A stretch of DNA of 64,000 bases, taken from positions 32,902,802 to 32,966,801 of the forward strand of contig CM072807.1 in the NCBI GenBank assembly GCA_037013495.1, given 5' to 3'. This document shows positions 28,029 to 40,277 of the stretch, piece after piece. Position 1 is the first letter of the stretch. Each line of letters opens with the position of its first letter. This DNA comes from Hippophae tibetana (lineage: Eukaryota; Streptophyta; Magnoliopsida; Rosales; Elaeagnaceae). The translations under genes were made by a program, and so were the position numbers. A model generated the notes under the pieces. It searched no databases. It saw only the letters and a list, made by a program, of their open reading frames with translations, and was not told where the DNA came from.

Positions 28029-29048
28029 ATGGATTGTAAATATACCTCCTCCCATTGTTCAAAAGAATTTTTTTTTTTTGAAAAAGTTAATCTTCAACCT
28101 CCAATTCGGTCAACCCGGCCCGGTTTCACCCAAACGTATTCTCGGTCGTATCTTGATTTTCTGGTGACAGAAGCCGGTGTTCTTTTTATCAAAATTCTCA
28201 TAATACGATTTCTGAGTGATTCATTTTCCCAATTTGAAGTAAATACATCATTGTAAATAAAAATTTAATTAACGAAGTAAATAAATACCGACGATAAGTC
28301 ATATTTATTTTCCAGTTTAAATTCATAGAATCACTCAAAAAAAATATTAAAACAATTGAAAATTACCATATGCATCAAAAACAAGCAAAATAAAAAACCT
28401 AAAATTTTAATTCTCGTGAAACTCAGCAAAATAGAGATTTTTTCAAAAATGTCTCTCATAGCAAATGTTAGAATACAATTCAATGGAGAAACATTCAAAA
28501 ACTCTTATGAACGCATAATTTAAATGAAGTGGAAACAAAATGGATTGTAAATATAACTCCTCCCATTGTTCTAAAGAATTTTCTTTTTTGAAAAAGTTCA
28601 TCTTCAACCTCCAATTGGGTCAACCGGCCCGGTTTCACCTAAACGTATTCCCGGCCGTATCTTGATTTTCTGGTGATAGAATCCTGTGTTCTTTTTATCA
28701 AAATTCTCATAATACGATTTTTGAGTGATTCATTTTCCCAATTTGAAGTAAATACAACATTTTAAATAAAAATTTAATTAATTAAGTAAATAAATACCGA
28801 CGATAAGTCGCATTTATTTTCAATTTTATATTCACAGAATCACTCAAAAAAAATATTTAAACAATTTAAAATTACCATATGCATCAAAAACAAACAAAAT
28901 AAAAAACCTAAAATTTTAATTCTCGTGAACCTCAGCAAAACAAAGATTTTTTCAAAAATGTCTCTCATAGCAAATGTTAGAATACAATTCAATGCAGAAA
29001 CATTCAAAAACTCTTATGAACGCATAATTTAAATGAAGCGGAAACAAA

Positions 29049-31086
29049 ATGGATTGTAAATATAGCTCCTCCCATTGTTCTAAAGAATTTTCTTTTTTGA
29101 AAAAGTTCATCTTCAACCTCCAATTGGGTCAACCGGCCCGGTTTCACCTAAACGTATTCCCGGCCGTATCTTGATTTTCTGGTGATAGAATCCTGTGTTC
29201 TTTTTATCAAAATTCTCATAATACGATTTTTGAGTGATTCATTTTCCCAATTTGAAGTAAATACAACATTTTAAATAAAAATTTAATTAATTAAGTAAAT
29301 AAATACCGACGATAAGTCGCATTTATTTTCAATTTTATATTCACAGAATCACTCAAAAAAAATATTTAAACAATTTAAAATTACCATATGCATCAAAAAC
29401 AAACAAAATAAAAAACCTAAAATTTTAATTCTCGTGAACCTCAGCAAAACAAAGATTTTTTCAAAAATGTCTCTCATAGCAAATGTTAGAATACAATTCA
29501 ATGCAGAAACATTCAAAAACTCTTATGAACGCATAATTTAAATGAAGCGGAAACAAAATGGATTGTAAATATAGCTCCTCCCATTGTTCAAAAGAATTTT
29601 TTTTATTGAGAAAGTTCATCTTCAACCTCCAATTGGATCAACCGACCCGGTTTCACCCAAACGTATTGCCGGCCGTATCTTGATTTTATGGTGACAGAAT
29701 CCAGTGTTATTTTTATCAAAATTCTCATAATACGATTTCTGAGTGATTCATTTTCCCAATTTGAAGTAATTACATCATTTTAAATAAAAATTTAATTAAT
29801 GAAGTAAATAAATACCAACGATAAGTCGCATTTATTTTCCAGGTAAAATTCATAGAATCACTCAAAAAAAATATTAAAACAATTTAAAATTACCATATGC
29901 ATCAAAAACAAGAAAAATAAAAAACCTAAAATTTTAATTCTCGTGAAACTCAGCAAAACAGAGATTTTGTCAAAAATGTCTCTCATAGCAAATGTTAGAA
30001 TACAATTCAATGCAGAAACATTCAAAAACTCTTATGAACGCATAATTTAAATGCAGCGGAAACAAAATGGATTGTAAATATACCTCCTCCCATTGTTCAA
30101 AAGAATTTTCTTTTTTGAAAAAGTTCATCTTCAGCCCACAATTGGGTCAACCCGGCTCGGTTTCACCCAAACGTATTCTCGTCCATATCTTGATTTTCTG
30201 GTGACAGAATCCAGTGTTCTTTTTATCAAAATTCTCATAATTCCATTTCTGAGTGATTCATTTTCCCAATTTGAAGTAAATACATCATATTAAATAAAAA
30301 TTTAATTAATGAAGTAAATAAATACCGACTATAAGTCGCATTTATTTTCAAGTTTATATTCACAGAATCACTCAAAAAAAATATTAAAACAATTTAAAAT
30401 TACCATATGCATCAAAAACGAACAAAATAAAAAACCAAAAATTTTAATTCTCGTGAAACTCAGCAAAACAGAGATTTTTTTAAAAATGTCTCTCATAGCA
30501 AATGTCAGAATACAATTCAATGCAGAAACATTCAAAAACTCTTATGAACGCATAATTTAAATGCAGCGGAACCAAAATGGATTGTAAATATACCTCCTCC
30601 CATTGTTCAAAAGAATTTTTTTTTGTTGAGAAAGTTCATCTTCAACCTCCAATTGGATCAACCGACCCGGTTTCACCCAAACGTATTGCCGGCCGTATCT
30701 TGATTTTATGGTGACAGAATCCAGTGTTATTTTTATCAAAATTCTCATAATACGATTTCTGAGTGATTCATTTTCCCAATTTGAAGAAAATACATCATAT
30801 TAAATAAAAATTTAATTAATGAAGTAAATAAATACCGACTATAAGCCTCATTTATTTTCAAGTTTATATTCACAGAATCACTCAAAAAAAATATTTAAAC
30901 AATTTAAAATTACCATATGCATCAAAAACAAACAAAATAAAAAACCTAAAATTTTAATTCTCGTGAACCTCAGCAAAACAAAGATTTTTTCAAAAATGTC
31001 TCTCATAGCAAATGTTAGAATACAATTCAATGCAGAAACATTCAAAAACTCTTATGAACGCATAATTTAAATGAAGCGGAAACAAA
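29049..31086 (+). repeat. Tetramer S*-T-U-T2, copy 1 (2038 bp)
   Basis: Starts 29049, 29558, 30067 and 30577. It is followed directly by a second copy at +2038. Private variants shared only by the two copies are taccaacgataag and ccaggtaaaattc in the T monomer (near 29814 here, 31852 in copy 2). The first monomer is chimeric: a T-type start (aatgaagcgg, tatagctcc) joined to an S-type body (ctaaagaatt, tcccggccgta). Copy 1 alone has gaagaaaatac near 30784, and its T2 monomer ends in an S-type second half. Confidence 0.9.
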
Positions 31087-33124
31087 ATGGATTGTAAATA
31101 TAGCTCCTCCCATTGTTCTAAAGAATTTTCTTTTTTGAAAAAGTTCATCTTCAACCTCCAATTGGGTCAACCGGCCCGGTTTCACCTAAACGTATTCCCG
31201 GCCGTATCTTGATTTTCTGGTGATAGAATCCTGTGTTCTTTTTATCAAAATTCTCATAATACGATTTTTGAGTGATTCATTTTCCCAATTTGAAGTAAAT
31301 ACAACATTTTAAATAAAAATTTAATTAATTAAGTAAATAAATACCGACGATAAGTCGCATTTATTTTCAATTTTATATTCACAGAATCACTCAAAAAAAA
31401 TATTTAAACAATTTAAAATTACCATATGCATCAAAAACAAACAAAATAAAAAACCTAAAATTTTAATTCTCGTGAACCTCAGCAAAACAAAGATTTTTTC
31501 AAAAATGTCTCTCATAGCAAATGTTAGAATACAATTCAATGCAGAAACATTCAAAAACTCTTATGAACGCATAATTTAAATGAAGCGGAAACAAAATGGA
31601 TTGTAAATATAGCTCCTCCCATTGTTCAAAAGAATTTTTTTTATTGAGAAAGTTCATCTTCAACCTCCAATTGGATCAACCGACCCGGTTTCACCCAAAC
31701 GTATTGCCGGCCGTATCTTGATTTTATGGTGACAGAATCCAGTGTTATTTTTATCAAAATTCTCATAATACGATTTCTGAGTGATTCATTTTCCCAATTT
31801 GAAGTAATTACATCATTTTAAATAAAAATTTAATTAATGAAGTAAATAAATACCAACGATAAGTCGCATTTATTTTCCAGGTAAAATTCATAGAATCACT
31901 CAAAAAAAATATTAAAACAATTTAAAATTACCATATGCATCAAAAACAAGAAAAATAAAAAACCTAAAATTTTAATTCTCGTGAAACTCAGCAAAACAGA
32001 GATTTTGTCAAAAATGTCTCTCATAGCAAATGTTAGAATACAATTCAATGCAGAAACATTCAAAAACTCTTATGAACGCATAATTTAAATGCAGCGGAAA
32101 CAAAATGGATTGTAAATATACCTCCTCCCATTGTTCAAAAGAATTTTCTTTTTTGAAAAAGTTCATCTTCAGCCCACAATTGGGTCAACCCGGCTCGGTT
32201 TCACCCAAACGTATTCTCGTCCATATCTTGATTTTCTGGTGACAGAATCCAGTGTTCTTTTTATCAAAATTCTCATAATTCCATTTCTGAGTGATTCATT
32301 TTCCCAATTTGAAGTAAATACATCATATTAAATAAAAATTTAATTAATGAAGTAAATAAATACCGACTATAAGTCGCATTTATTTTCAAGTTTATATTCA
32401 CAGAATCACTCAAAAAAAATATTAAAACAATTTAAAATTACCATATGCATCAAAAACGAACAAAATAAAAAACCAAAAATTTTAATTCTCGTGAAACTCA
32501 GCAAAACAGAGATTTTTTTAAAAATGTCTCTCATAGCAAATGTCAGAATACAATTCAATGCAGAAACATTCAAAAACTCTTATGAACGCATAATTTAAAT
32601 GCAGCGGAACCAAAATGGATTGTAAATATACCTCCTCCCATTGTTCAAAAGAATTTTTTTTTGTTGAGAAAGTTCATCTTCAACCTCCAATTGGATCAAC
32701 CGACCCGGTTTCACCCAAACGTATTGCCGGCCGTATCTTGATTTTATGGTGACAGAATCCAGTGTTATTTTTATCAAAATTCTCATAATACGATTTCTGA
32801 GTGATTCATTTTCCCAATTTGAAGTAAATACATCATATTAAATAAAAATTTAATTAATGAAGTAAATAAATACCGACTATAAGCCTCATTTATTTTCAAG
32901 TTTATATTCACAGAATCACTCAAAAAAAATATTAAAACAATTTAAAATTACCATATGCATCAAAAACGAACAAAATAAAAAACCAAAAATTTTAATTCTC
33001 GTGAAACTCAGCAAAACAGAGATTTTTTAAAAAATGTCTCTCATAGCAAATGTCAGAATACAATTCAATGCAGAAACATTCAAAAACTCTTATGAACGCA
33101 TAATTTAAATGCAGCGGAACCAAA
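31087..33124 (+). repeat. Tetramer S*-T-U-T2, copy 2 (2038 bp)
   Basis: Starts 31087, 31596, 32105 and 32615. It shares the private variants of copy 1 and the same chimeric first monomer. Its T2 monomer keeps a U-type second half (aagcctcattt, cgaacaaaat), like the T2 at 16816. From about 31105 onward it also aligns with zone II sequence 15799 bp upstream. Confidence 0.9.
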
Positions 33125-34653
33125 ATGGATTGTAAATATACCTCCTCCCATTGTTCAAAAGAATTTTTTTTTTTTGAAAAAGTTAATCTTCAACCTCCAA
33201 TTCGGTCAACCCGGCCCGGTTTCACCCAAACGTATTCTCGGTCGTATCTTGATTTTCTGGTGACAGAAGCCGGTGTTCTTTTTATCAAAATTCTCATAAT
33301 ACGATTTCTGAGTGATTCATTTTCCCAATTTGAAGTAAATACATCATTGTAAATAAAAATTTAATTAACGAAGTAAATAAATACCGACGATAAGTCATAT
33401 TTATTTTCCAGTTTAAATTCATAGAATCACTCAAAAAAAATATTAAAACAATTGAAAATTACCATATGCATCAAAAACAAGCAAAATAAAAAACCAAAAA
33501 TTTTAATTCTCGTGAAACTCAGCAAAATAGAGATTTTTTCAAAAATGTCTCTCATAGCAAATGTTAGAATACAATTCAATGGAGAAACATTCAAAAACTC
33601 TTATGAACGCATAATTTAAATGAAGTGGAAACAAAATGGATTGTAAATATAACTCCTCCCATTGTTCTAAAGAATTTTTTTTTTGAAAAAGTTCATCTTC
33701 AACCTCCAATTGGGTCAACCGGCCCGGTTTCACCTAAACGTATTCCCGGCCGTATCTTGATTTTCTGGTGATAGAATCCTGTGTTCTTTTTATCAAAATT
33801 CTCATAATACGATTTTTGAGTGATTCATTTTCCCAATTTGAAGTAAATACAACATTTTAAATAAAAATTTAATTAATTAAGTAAATAAATACCGACGATA
33901 AGTCGCATTTATTTTCAATTTTATATTCACAGAATCACTCAAAAAAAATATTTAAACAATTCAAAATTACCATATGCATCAAAAACAAACAAAATAAAAA
34001 ACCTAAAATTTTAATTCTCGTGAACCTCAGCAAAACAAAGATTTTTTCAAAAATGTCTCTCATAGCAAATGTTAGAATACAATTCAATGCAGAAACATTC
34101 AAAAACTCTTATGAACGCATAATTTAAATGAAGCGGAAACAAAATGGATTGTAAATATAGCTCCTCCCATTGTTCAAAAGAATTTTTTTTATTGAGAAAG
34201 TTCATCTTCAACCTCCAATTGGATCAACCGACCCGGTTTCACCCAAACGTATTGCCGGCCGTATCTTGATTTTATGGTGACAGAATCCAGTGTTATTTTT
34301 ATCAAAATTCTCATAATACGATTTCTGAGTGATTCATTTTCCCAATTTGAAGTAATTACATCATTTTAAATAAAAATTTAATTAATGAAGTAAATAAATA
34401 CCGACGATAAGTCGCATTTATTTTCCAGTTTAAATTCATAGAATCACTCAAAAAAAAATATTAAAACAATTTAAAATTACCATATGCATCAAAAACAAGA
34501 AAAATAAAAAACCTAAAATTTTAATTCTCGTGAAACTCAGCAAAACAGAGATTTTTTCAAAAATGTCTCTCATAGCAAATGTTAGAATACAATTCAATGC
34601 AGAAACATTCAAAAACTCTTATGAACGCATAATTTAAATGCAGCGGAAACAAA

Positions 34654-36696
34654 ATGGATTGTAAATATACCTCCTCCCATTGTTCAAAAGAATTTTCTTT
34701 TTTGAAAAAGTTAATCTTCAACCTCCAATTGGGTCAACCCGGCCCGGTTTCACCCAAACGTATTCTCGGCCGTATCTTGATTTTCTGGTGACAGAATCCA
34801 GTGTTCTTTTCATCAAAATTCTCATAATACGATTTTTGAGTGATTCATTTTCCCAATTTGAAGTAAATACATCATTTTCAATAAAAATTTAATTAATTAA
34901 GTAAATAAATACCGACGATAAGTCGCATTTATTTTCAAGTTTATATTCATAGAAACACTCAAAACAAAAATATTTAAACAATTTAAAATTACCATATGCA
35001 TCAAAAACAAACAAAATAAAAAACCTAAAATTTTAATTCTCGTGAATCTCAGCAAAACAAAGATTTTTTCAAAAATGTCTCTCATAGCAAATGTTAGAAT
35101 ACAATTCAATGCAGAAACATTCAAAAACTCTTATGAACGCATAATTTAAATCCAGCGGAAACAAAATGGATTGTAAATATACCTCCTCCCATTGTTCAAA
35201 AGAATTTTTGTTTTGAAAAAGTTCATCTTCAACCTCCAATTGGGTCAACCGGCCCGGTTTCACCCAAACGTATTGCCGGCCGTATCTTGATTTTATGGTG
35301 ACAGAATCCAGTGTTATTTTTATCAAAATTCTCATAATACGATTTCTGAGTGATTCATTTTCCCAATTTGAAGTAAATACATCATTTTAAATAAAAATTT
35401 AATTAATGAAGTAAATAAATACCGACGATAAGTCGCATTTATTTTCCAGTTAAAATTCATAGAATCACTCAAAAAAAAATATTAAAACAATTTAAAATTA
35501 CCATATGCAACAAAAACAAGAAAAATAAAAAACCTAAAATTTTAATTCTCGTGAAACTCAGCAAAACAGAGATTTTGTCAAAAATGTCTCTCATAGCAAA
35601 TGTTAGAATACAATTCAATGCAGAAACATTCAAAAACTCTTATGAACGCATAATTTAAATGCAGCGGAAACAAAATGGATTGTAAATATACCTCCTCCCA
35701 TTGTTCAAAAGAATTTTCTTTTTTGAAAAAGTTAATCTTCAACCTCCAATTGGGTCAACCCGGCCCGGTTTCACCCAAACGTATTCTCGGCCGTATCTTG
35801 ATTTTCTGGTGACAGAATCCAGTGTTCTTTTCATCAAAATTCTCATAATACGATTTCTGAGTGATTCATTTTCCCAATTTGAAGTAAATACATCATTTTA
35901 AATAAAAATTTAATTAATGAAGTAAATAAATACCGACGATAAGTCGTATTTATTTTCCAGTTTAAATTCGTAGAATCACTCAAAAAAAATATTAAAACAA
36001 TTTAAAATTACCATTTGCATCAAAAACAAGCAAAATAAAAAATTTAAAATTTTAATTCTCGTGAAGCTCAGCAAAACAGAGATTTTTTCAAAAATGTCTC
36101 TCATAGCAAATGTTAGAATACAATTCAATGCAGAAACATTCAAAAACTCTTATGAACGCATAATTTAAATGCAGCGGAAACAAAATGGATTGTAAATATA
36201 CCTCCTCCCATTGTTCAAAAGAATTTTTTTTTTGAAAAAGTTAAATCTTCACCCTCCAATTGGGTCAACCCGGCCCGGTTTCACCCAAACGTATTCTCTG
36301 CCGTATCGTGATTTTCTGGTGACAGAATCCAGTGTTCTTTTCATCAAAATTCTCATAATACGATTTCTGAGTGATTCATTTTCCCAATTTGAAGTAAATA
36401 CATCATTTTAAATAAAAATTTAATTAATGAAGTAAATAAATACCGACGATAAGTCGCATTTATTTTCCAGTTTAAATTCACAGAATCACTCAAAAAAAAT
36501 ATATTAAAACAATTTAAAATTACCATATGCATCAAAAACAAACAAAATAAAAAACCTAAAATTTTAATTCTCGTGAAACTCAGCAAAACAGAGATTTTTT
36601 CAAAAATGTCTCTCATAGCAAATGTTAGAATACAATTCAATGCAGAAACATTCAAAAACTCTTATGAACGCATAATTTAAATGCAGCGGAAACAAA
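34654..36696 (+). repeat. V-W-X-Y cassette, right copy (4 monomers, ~2.04 kb)
   Basis: Monomers V (34654), W (35166), X (35675) and Y (36185) repeat the cassette at 8148-10188 in order and spacing. The left junction with zone II is a T-type second half followed by a V head; the switch lies after the shared T tract, near 34709. After the Y head the tail differs from the left copy from about 36446 (accgacgataag, attcacagaatc) and leads into zone III. Confidence 0.85.
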
Positions 36697-39600
36697 ATGG
36701 ATTGTAAATATACCTCCTCCCATTGTTCAAAAGAATTTTTTTTTTTTTGAAAAAGTTAATCTTCAACCTCCAATTGGGTCAACCTGGCCCGGTTTCACCC
36801 AAACGTATTCTCGGTCGTATCTTGATTTTCTGGTGACAGAATCCAGTGTTCTTTTCATCAAAATTCTCATAATACGATTTCTGAGTGATTCATTTTCCCA
36901 ATTTGAAGTAAATACATCATTTTAAATAAAAATTTAATTAATGAAGTAAATAAATACCGACGATAAGTCGCATTTATTTTCCATTTTAATTCACAGAATC
37001 ACTCAAAAAAAATATTAAAACAATTTAAAATTACCATATGCATCAAAAACAAACAAAATAAAAAACCTAAAATTTTAATTCTCGTGAAACTCAGCAAAAC
37101 AGAGATTTTTTCAAAAATGTCTCTCACAGCAAATGTTAGAATACAATTCAATGCAGAAACATTCAAAAACTCTTATGAACACATAATTTAAATATAGCGG
37201 AAACAAAATGGATTGTAAATATAACTCCTCCCATTGTTCAAAAGAATTTTTTTTTTGAAAAAGTTAATCTTCAACCTCCAATTAGGTCAACCTGGCCCGG
37301 TTTCACCCAAACGTATTCTCGGTCGTATCTTGATTTTCTGGTGACAGAATCCAGTGTTCTTTTCATCAAAATTCTCATAATACGATTTCTGAGTGATTCA
37401 TTTTCCCAATTTGAAGTAAATACATCATTTTAAATAAAAATTTAATTAATGAAGTAAATAAATACCGAAGATAAGTCGCATTTATTTTCCAGTTTAAATT
37501 CATAGAATCACTCAAAAAAAATATTAAAACAATTTAAAATTACCATATGCATCAAAAACAAGCAAAATAAAAAACCTAAAATTTTAATTCTCATGAAACT
37601 CAGGAAAACAGAGATTTTGTCAAAAATGTCTCTCATAGCAAATGTTAGAATACAATTCAATGCAAAAACATTCAAAAACTCTTATGAACGCATAATTTAA
37701 ATGCAGCGGAAACAAAATGGATTGTAAATATACCTCCTCCCATTGTTCAAAAGAATTTTTTTTTTTTTGAAAAAGTTAATCTTCACCCTCCAATTGGGTC
37801 AACCCGGCCCGGTTTCACCCAAACGTATTCTCTGCCGTATCGTGATTTTCTGGTGACAGAATCCAGTGTTCTTTTCATCAAAATTCTCATAATACGATTT
37901 CTGAGTGATTCATTTTCCCAATTTGAAGTAAATACATCATTTTAAATAAAAATTTAATTAATGAAGTAAATAAATACCGAAGATAAGTCATATTTATTTT
38001 CCAGTTTAAATTCATAGAATCACTCAAAAAAAATATTGAAACAATTGAAAATTAACATATGCATCAAAAACAAGCAAAATAAAAAACCTAAAATTTGAAT
38101 TCTCGTGAAACTCAGCAAAACAGAGATTTTTTTCAAAAATGTCTCTCATAGCAAATGTTAGAATACAATTCAATGGAGAAACATTCAAAAACTCTTATGC
38201 ACGCATAATTTAAATGTAGTGGAAACAAAATGGATTGTAAATATAACTCCTCCCATTGTTCAAAAGAATTTTTTTTTTTTTGAAAAAGTTAATCTTCAGC
38301 TTCCAATTGGGTCAACCCGGCCCGGTTTCACCCAAACGTATTCTCGGCCGTATCTTGATTTTCTAGTGACAGAATCCAGTGTTCTTTTCATCAAAATTCT
38401 CATAATTCCATTTCTGAGTGATTCATTTTCCCAATTTGAAGTAAATACATCATTTTAAATAAAAATTTAATTAATGAAGTAAATAAATACCGACGATAAG
38501 TCGCATTTATTTTCCAGTTTAAATTCACAGAATCACTCAAAAAAAAATATTAAAACAATTTAAAATTACCATATGCATCAAAAACAAACAAAATAAAAAA
38601 CCTAAAATTTTAATTCTCGTGAAACTCAGCAAAACAGAGATTTTTTCAAAAATGTCTCTCATAGCAAATGTTAGAATACAATTCAATGCAGAAACATTCA
38701 AAAACTCTTATGAACGCATAATTTAAATGCAGCGGAAACAAAATGGATTGTAAATATACCTCCTCCCATTGTTCAAAAGAATTTTTTTTTTTTTTTGAAA
38801 AAGTTAATCTTCAACCTCCAATTGGGTCAACCTGGCCCGGTTTCACCCAAACGTATTCTCGGTCGTATCTTGATTTTCTGGTGACAGAATCCAGTGTTCT
38901 TTTCATCAAAATTCTCATAATACGATTTCTGAGTGATTCATTTTCCCAATTTGAAGTAAATATATCATTTTAAATAAAAATTTAATTAATGAAGTAAATA
39001 AATACCGACGATAAGTCGCATTTATTTTCCAGTTTAAATTCACAGAATCACTCAAAAAAAATATTAAAACAATTTAAAATTACCATATGCATCAAAAACA
39101 AACAAAATAAAAAACCTAAAATTTTAATTCTCGTGAAACTCACCAAAACAGAGATTTTTTCAAAAATGTCTCTCACAGCAAATGTTAGAATACAATTCAA
39201 TGCAGAAACATTCAAAAACTCTTATGAACACATAATTTAAATGGAGCGGAAACAAAATGGATTGTAAATATAACTCCTCCCATTGTTCAAAAGAATTTTT
39301 TTTTTTGAAAAAGTTAATCTTCAACCCTTCAATTGGGTCAACCTGGCCCGGTTTCACCCAAACGTATTCTCGGTCGTATCTTGATTTTCTGGTGACAGAA
39401 TCCAGTGTTCTTTTCATCAAAATTCTCATAATACGATTTCTGAGTGATTCATTTTCCCAATTTGAAGTAAATACATCATTTTAAATAAAAATTTAATTAA
39501 TGAAGTAAATAAATACCGAAGATAAGTCGCATTTATTTTCCAGTTTAAATTCATAGAATCACTCAAAAAAAATATTAAAACAATTTAAAATTACCATATG

Positions 39601-40277
39601 CATCAAAAACAAGCAAAATAAAAAACCTAAAATTTTAATTCTCATGAAACTCAGCAAAACAGAGATTTTGTCAAAAATGTCTCTCATAGCAAATGTTAGA
39701 ATACAATTCAATGCAAAAACATTCAAAAACTCTTATGAACACATAATTTAAATGCAGCGGAAACAAAATGGATTGTAAATATACCTCCTCCCATTGTTCA
39801 AAAGAATTTTTTTTTTGAAAAAGTTAATCTTCAGCCTCCAATTGGGTCAACCTGGCCCGGTTTCACCCAAACGTATTCTCAGTCGTATCTTGATTTTCTA
39901 GTGACAGAATCCAGTGTTCTTTTCATCAAAATTCTAATAATACGATTTCTGAGTGATTCATTTTCCCAATTTGAAGTAAATACATCCTTTTAAATAAAAA
40001 TTTAATTAATAAAGTAAATAAATACCGAAGATAAGTCATATTTATTTTCTAGTTTAAATTCATAGAATCACTCAAAAAAAATATTAAAACAATTGAAAAT
40101 TACCATATGCATCAAAAACAAGCAAAATAAAAAACCTAAAATTTTAATTCTCGTGAAACTCAGCAAAACAGAGATTTTTTTCAAAAATGTCTCTCATAGC
40201 AAATGTTAGAATACAATTCAATGGAGAAACATTCAAAAACTCTTATGCACGCATAATTTAAATGTAGTGGAAACAAA

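Larger units (their letters stand above)
10189..34653 (+). repeat. Zone II: R/S/T/U monomer block (48 monomers)
   Basis: Starts and types: 10189 U-like, 10700 S, 11209 T, 11719 U, 12229 R, 12739 S, 13247 T, 13759 S', 14267 T, 14777 R, 15288 S, 15797 T, 16306 U, 16816 T2, 17326 R, 17837 S, 18345 T, 18855 U, 19365 S', 19873 T, 20383 U, 20893 R, 21404 S, 21913 T, 22423 U, 22933 S', 23441 T, 23951 U, 24461 R, 24972 S, 25481 T, 25991 U, 26501 S', 27009 T, 27519 U, 28029 R, 28540 S, 29049 S-chimera, 29558 T, 30067 U, 30577 T2, 31087 S-chimera, 31596 T, 32105 U, 32615 T2, 33125 R, 33636 S, 34144 T. Diagnostics: S has ctaaagaatt, tcccggccgta, gatagaatcc and acaacatttt; T has ttgagaaagttc, ggatcaaccgaccc and tattgccggccgta; U has agcccacaattg, cccggctcgg, cgtccatatc and ataattccatttc; T2 is T with a cagcggaacc start and tttgttgag. 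Confidence 0.9.

Noticed and set aside
10189-34653. Zone II as a large mobile element with direct repeats at its ends
   Set aside because: The inside is the same satellite family as the outside, there are no coding regions or terminal motifs, and the flanking similarity is 2 kb of satellite. Recombination within the array explains it better.
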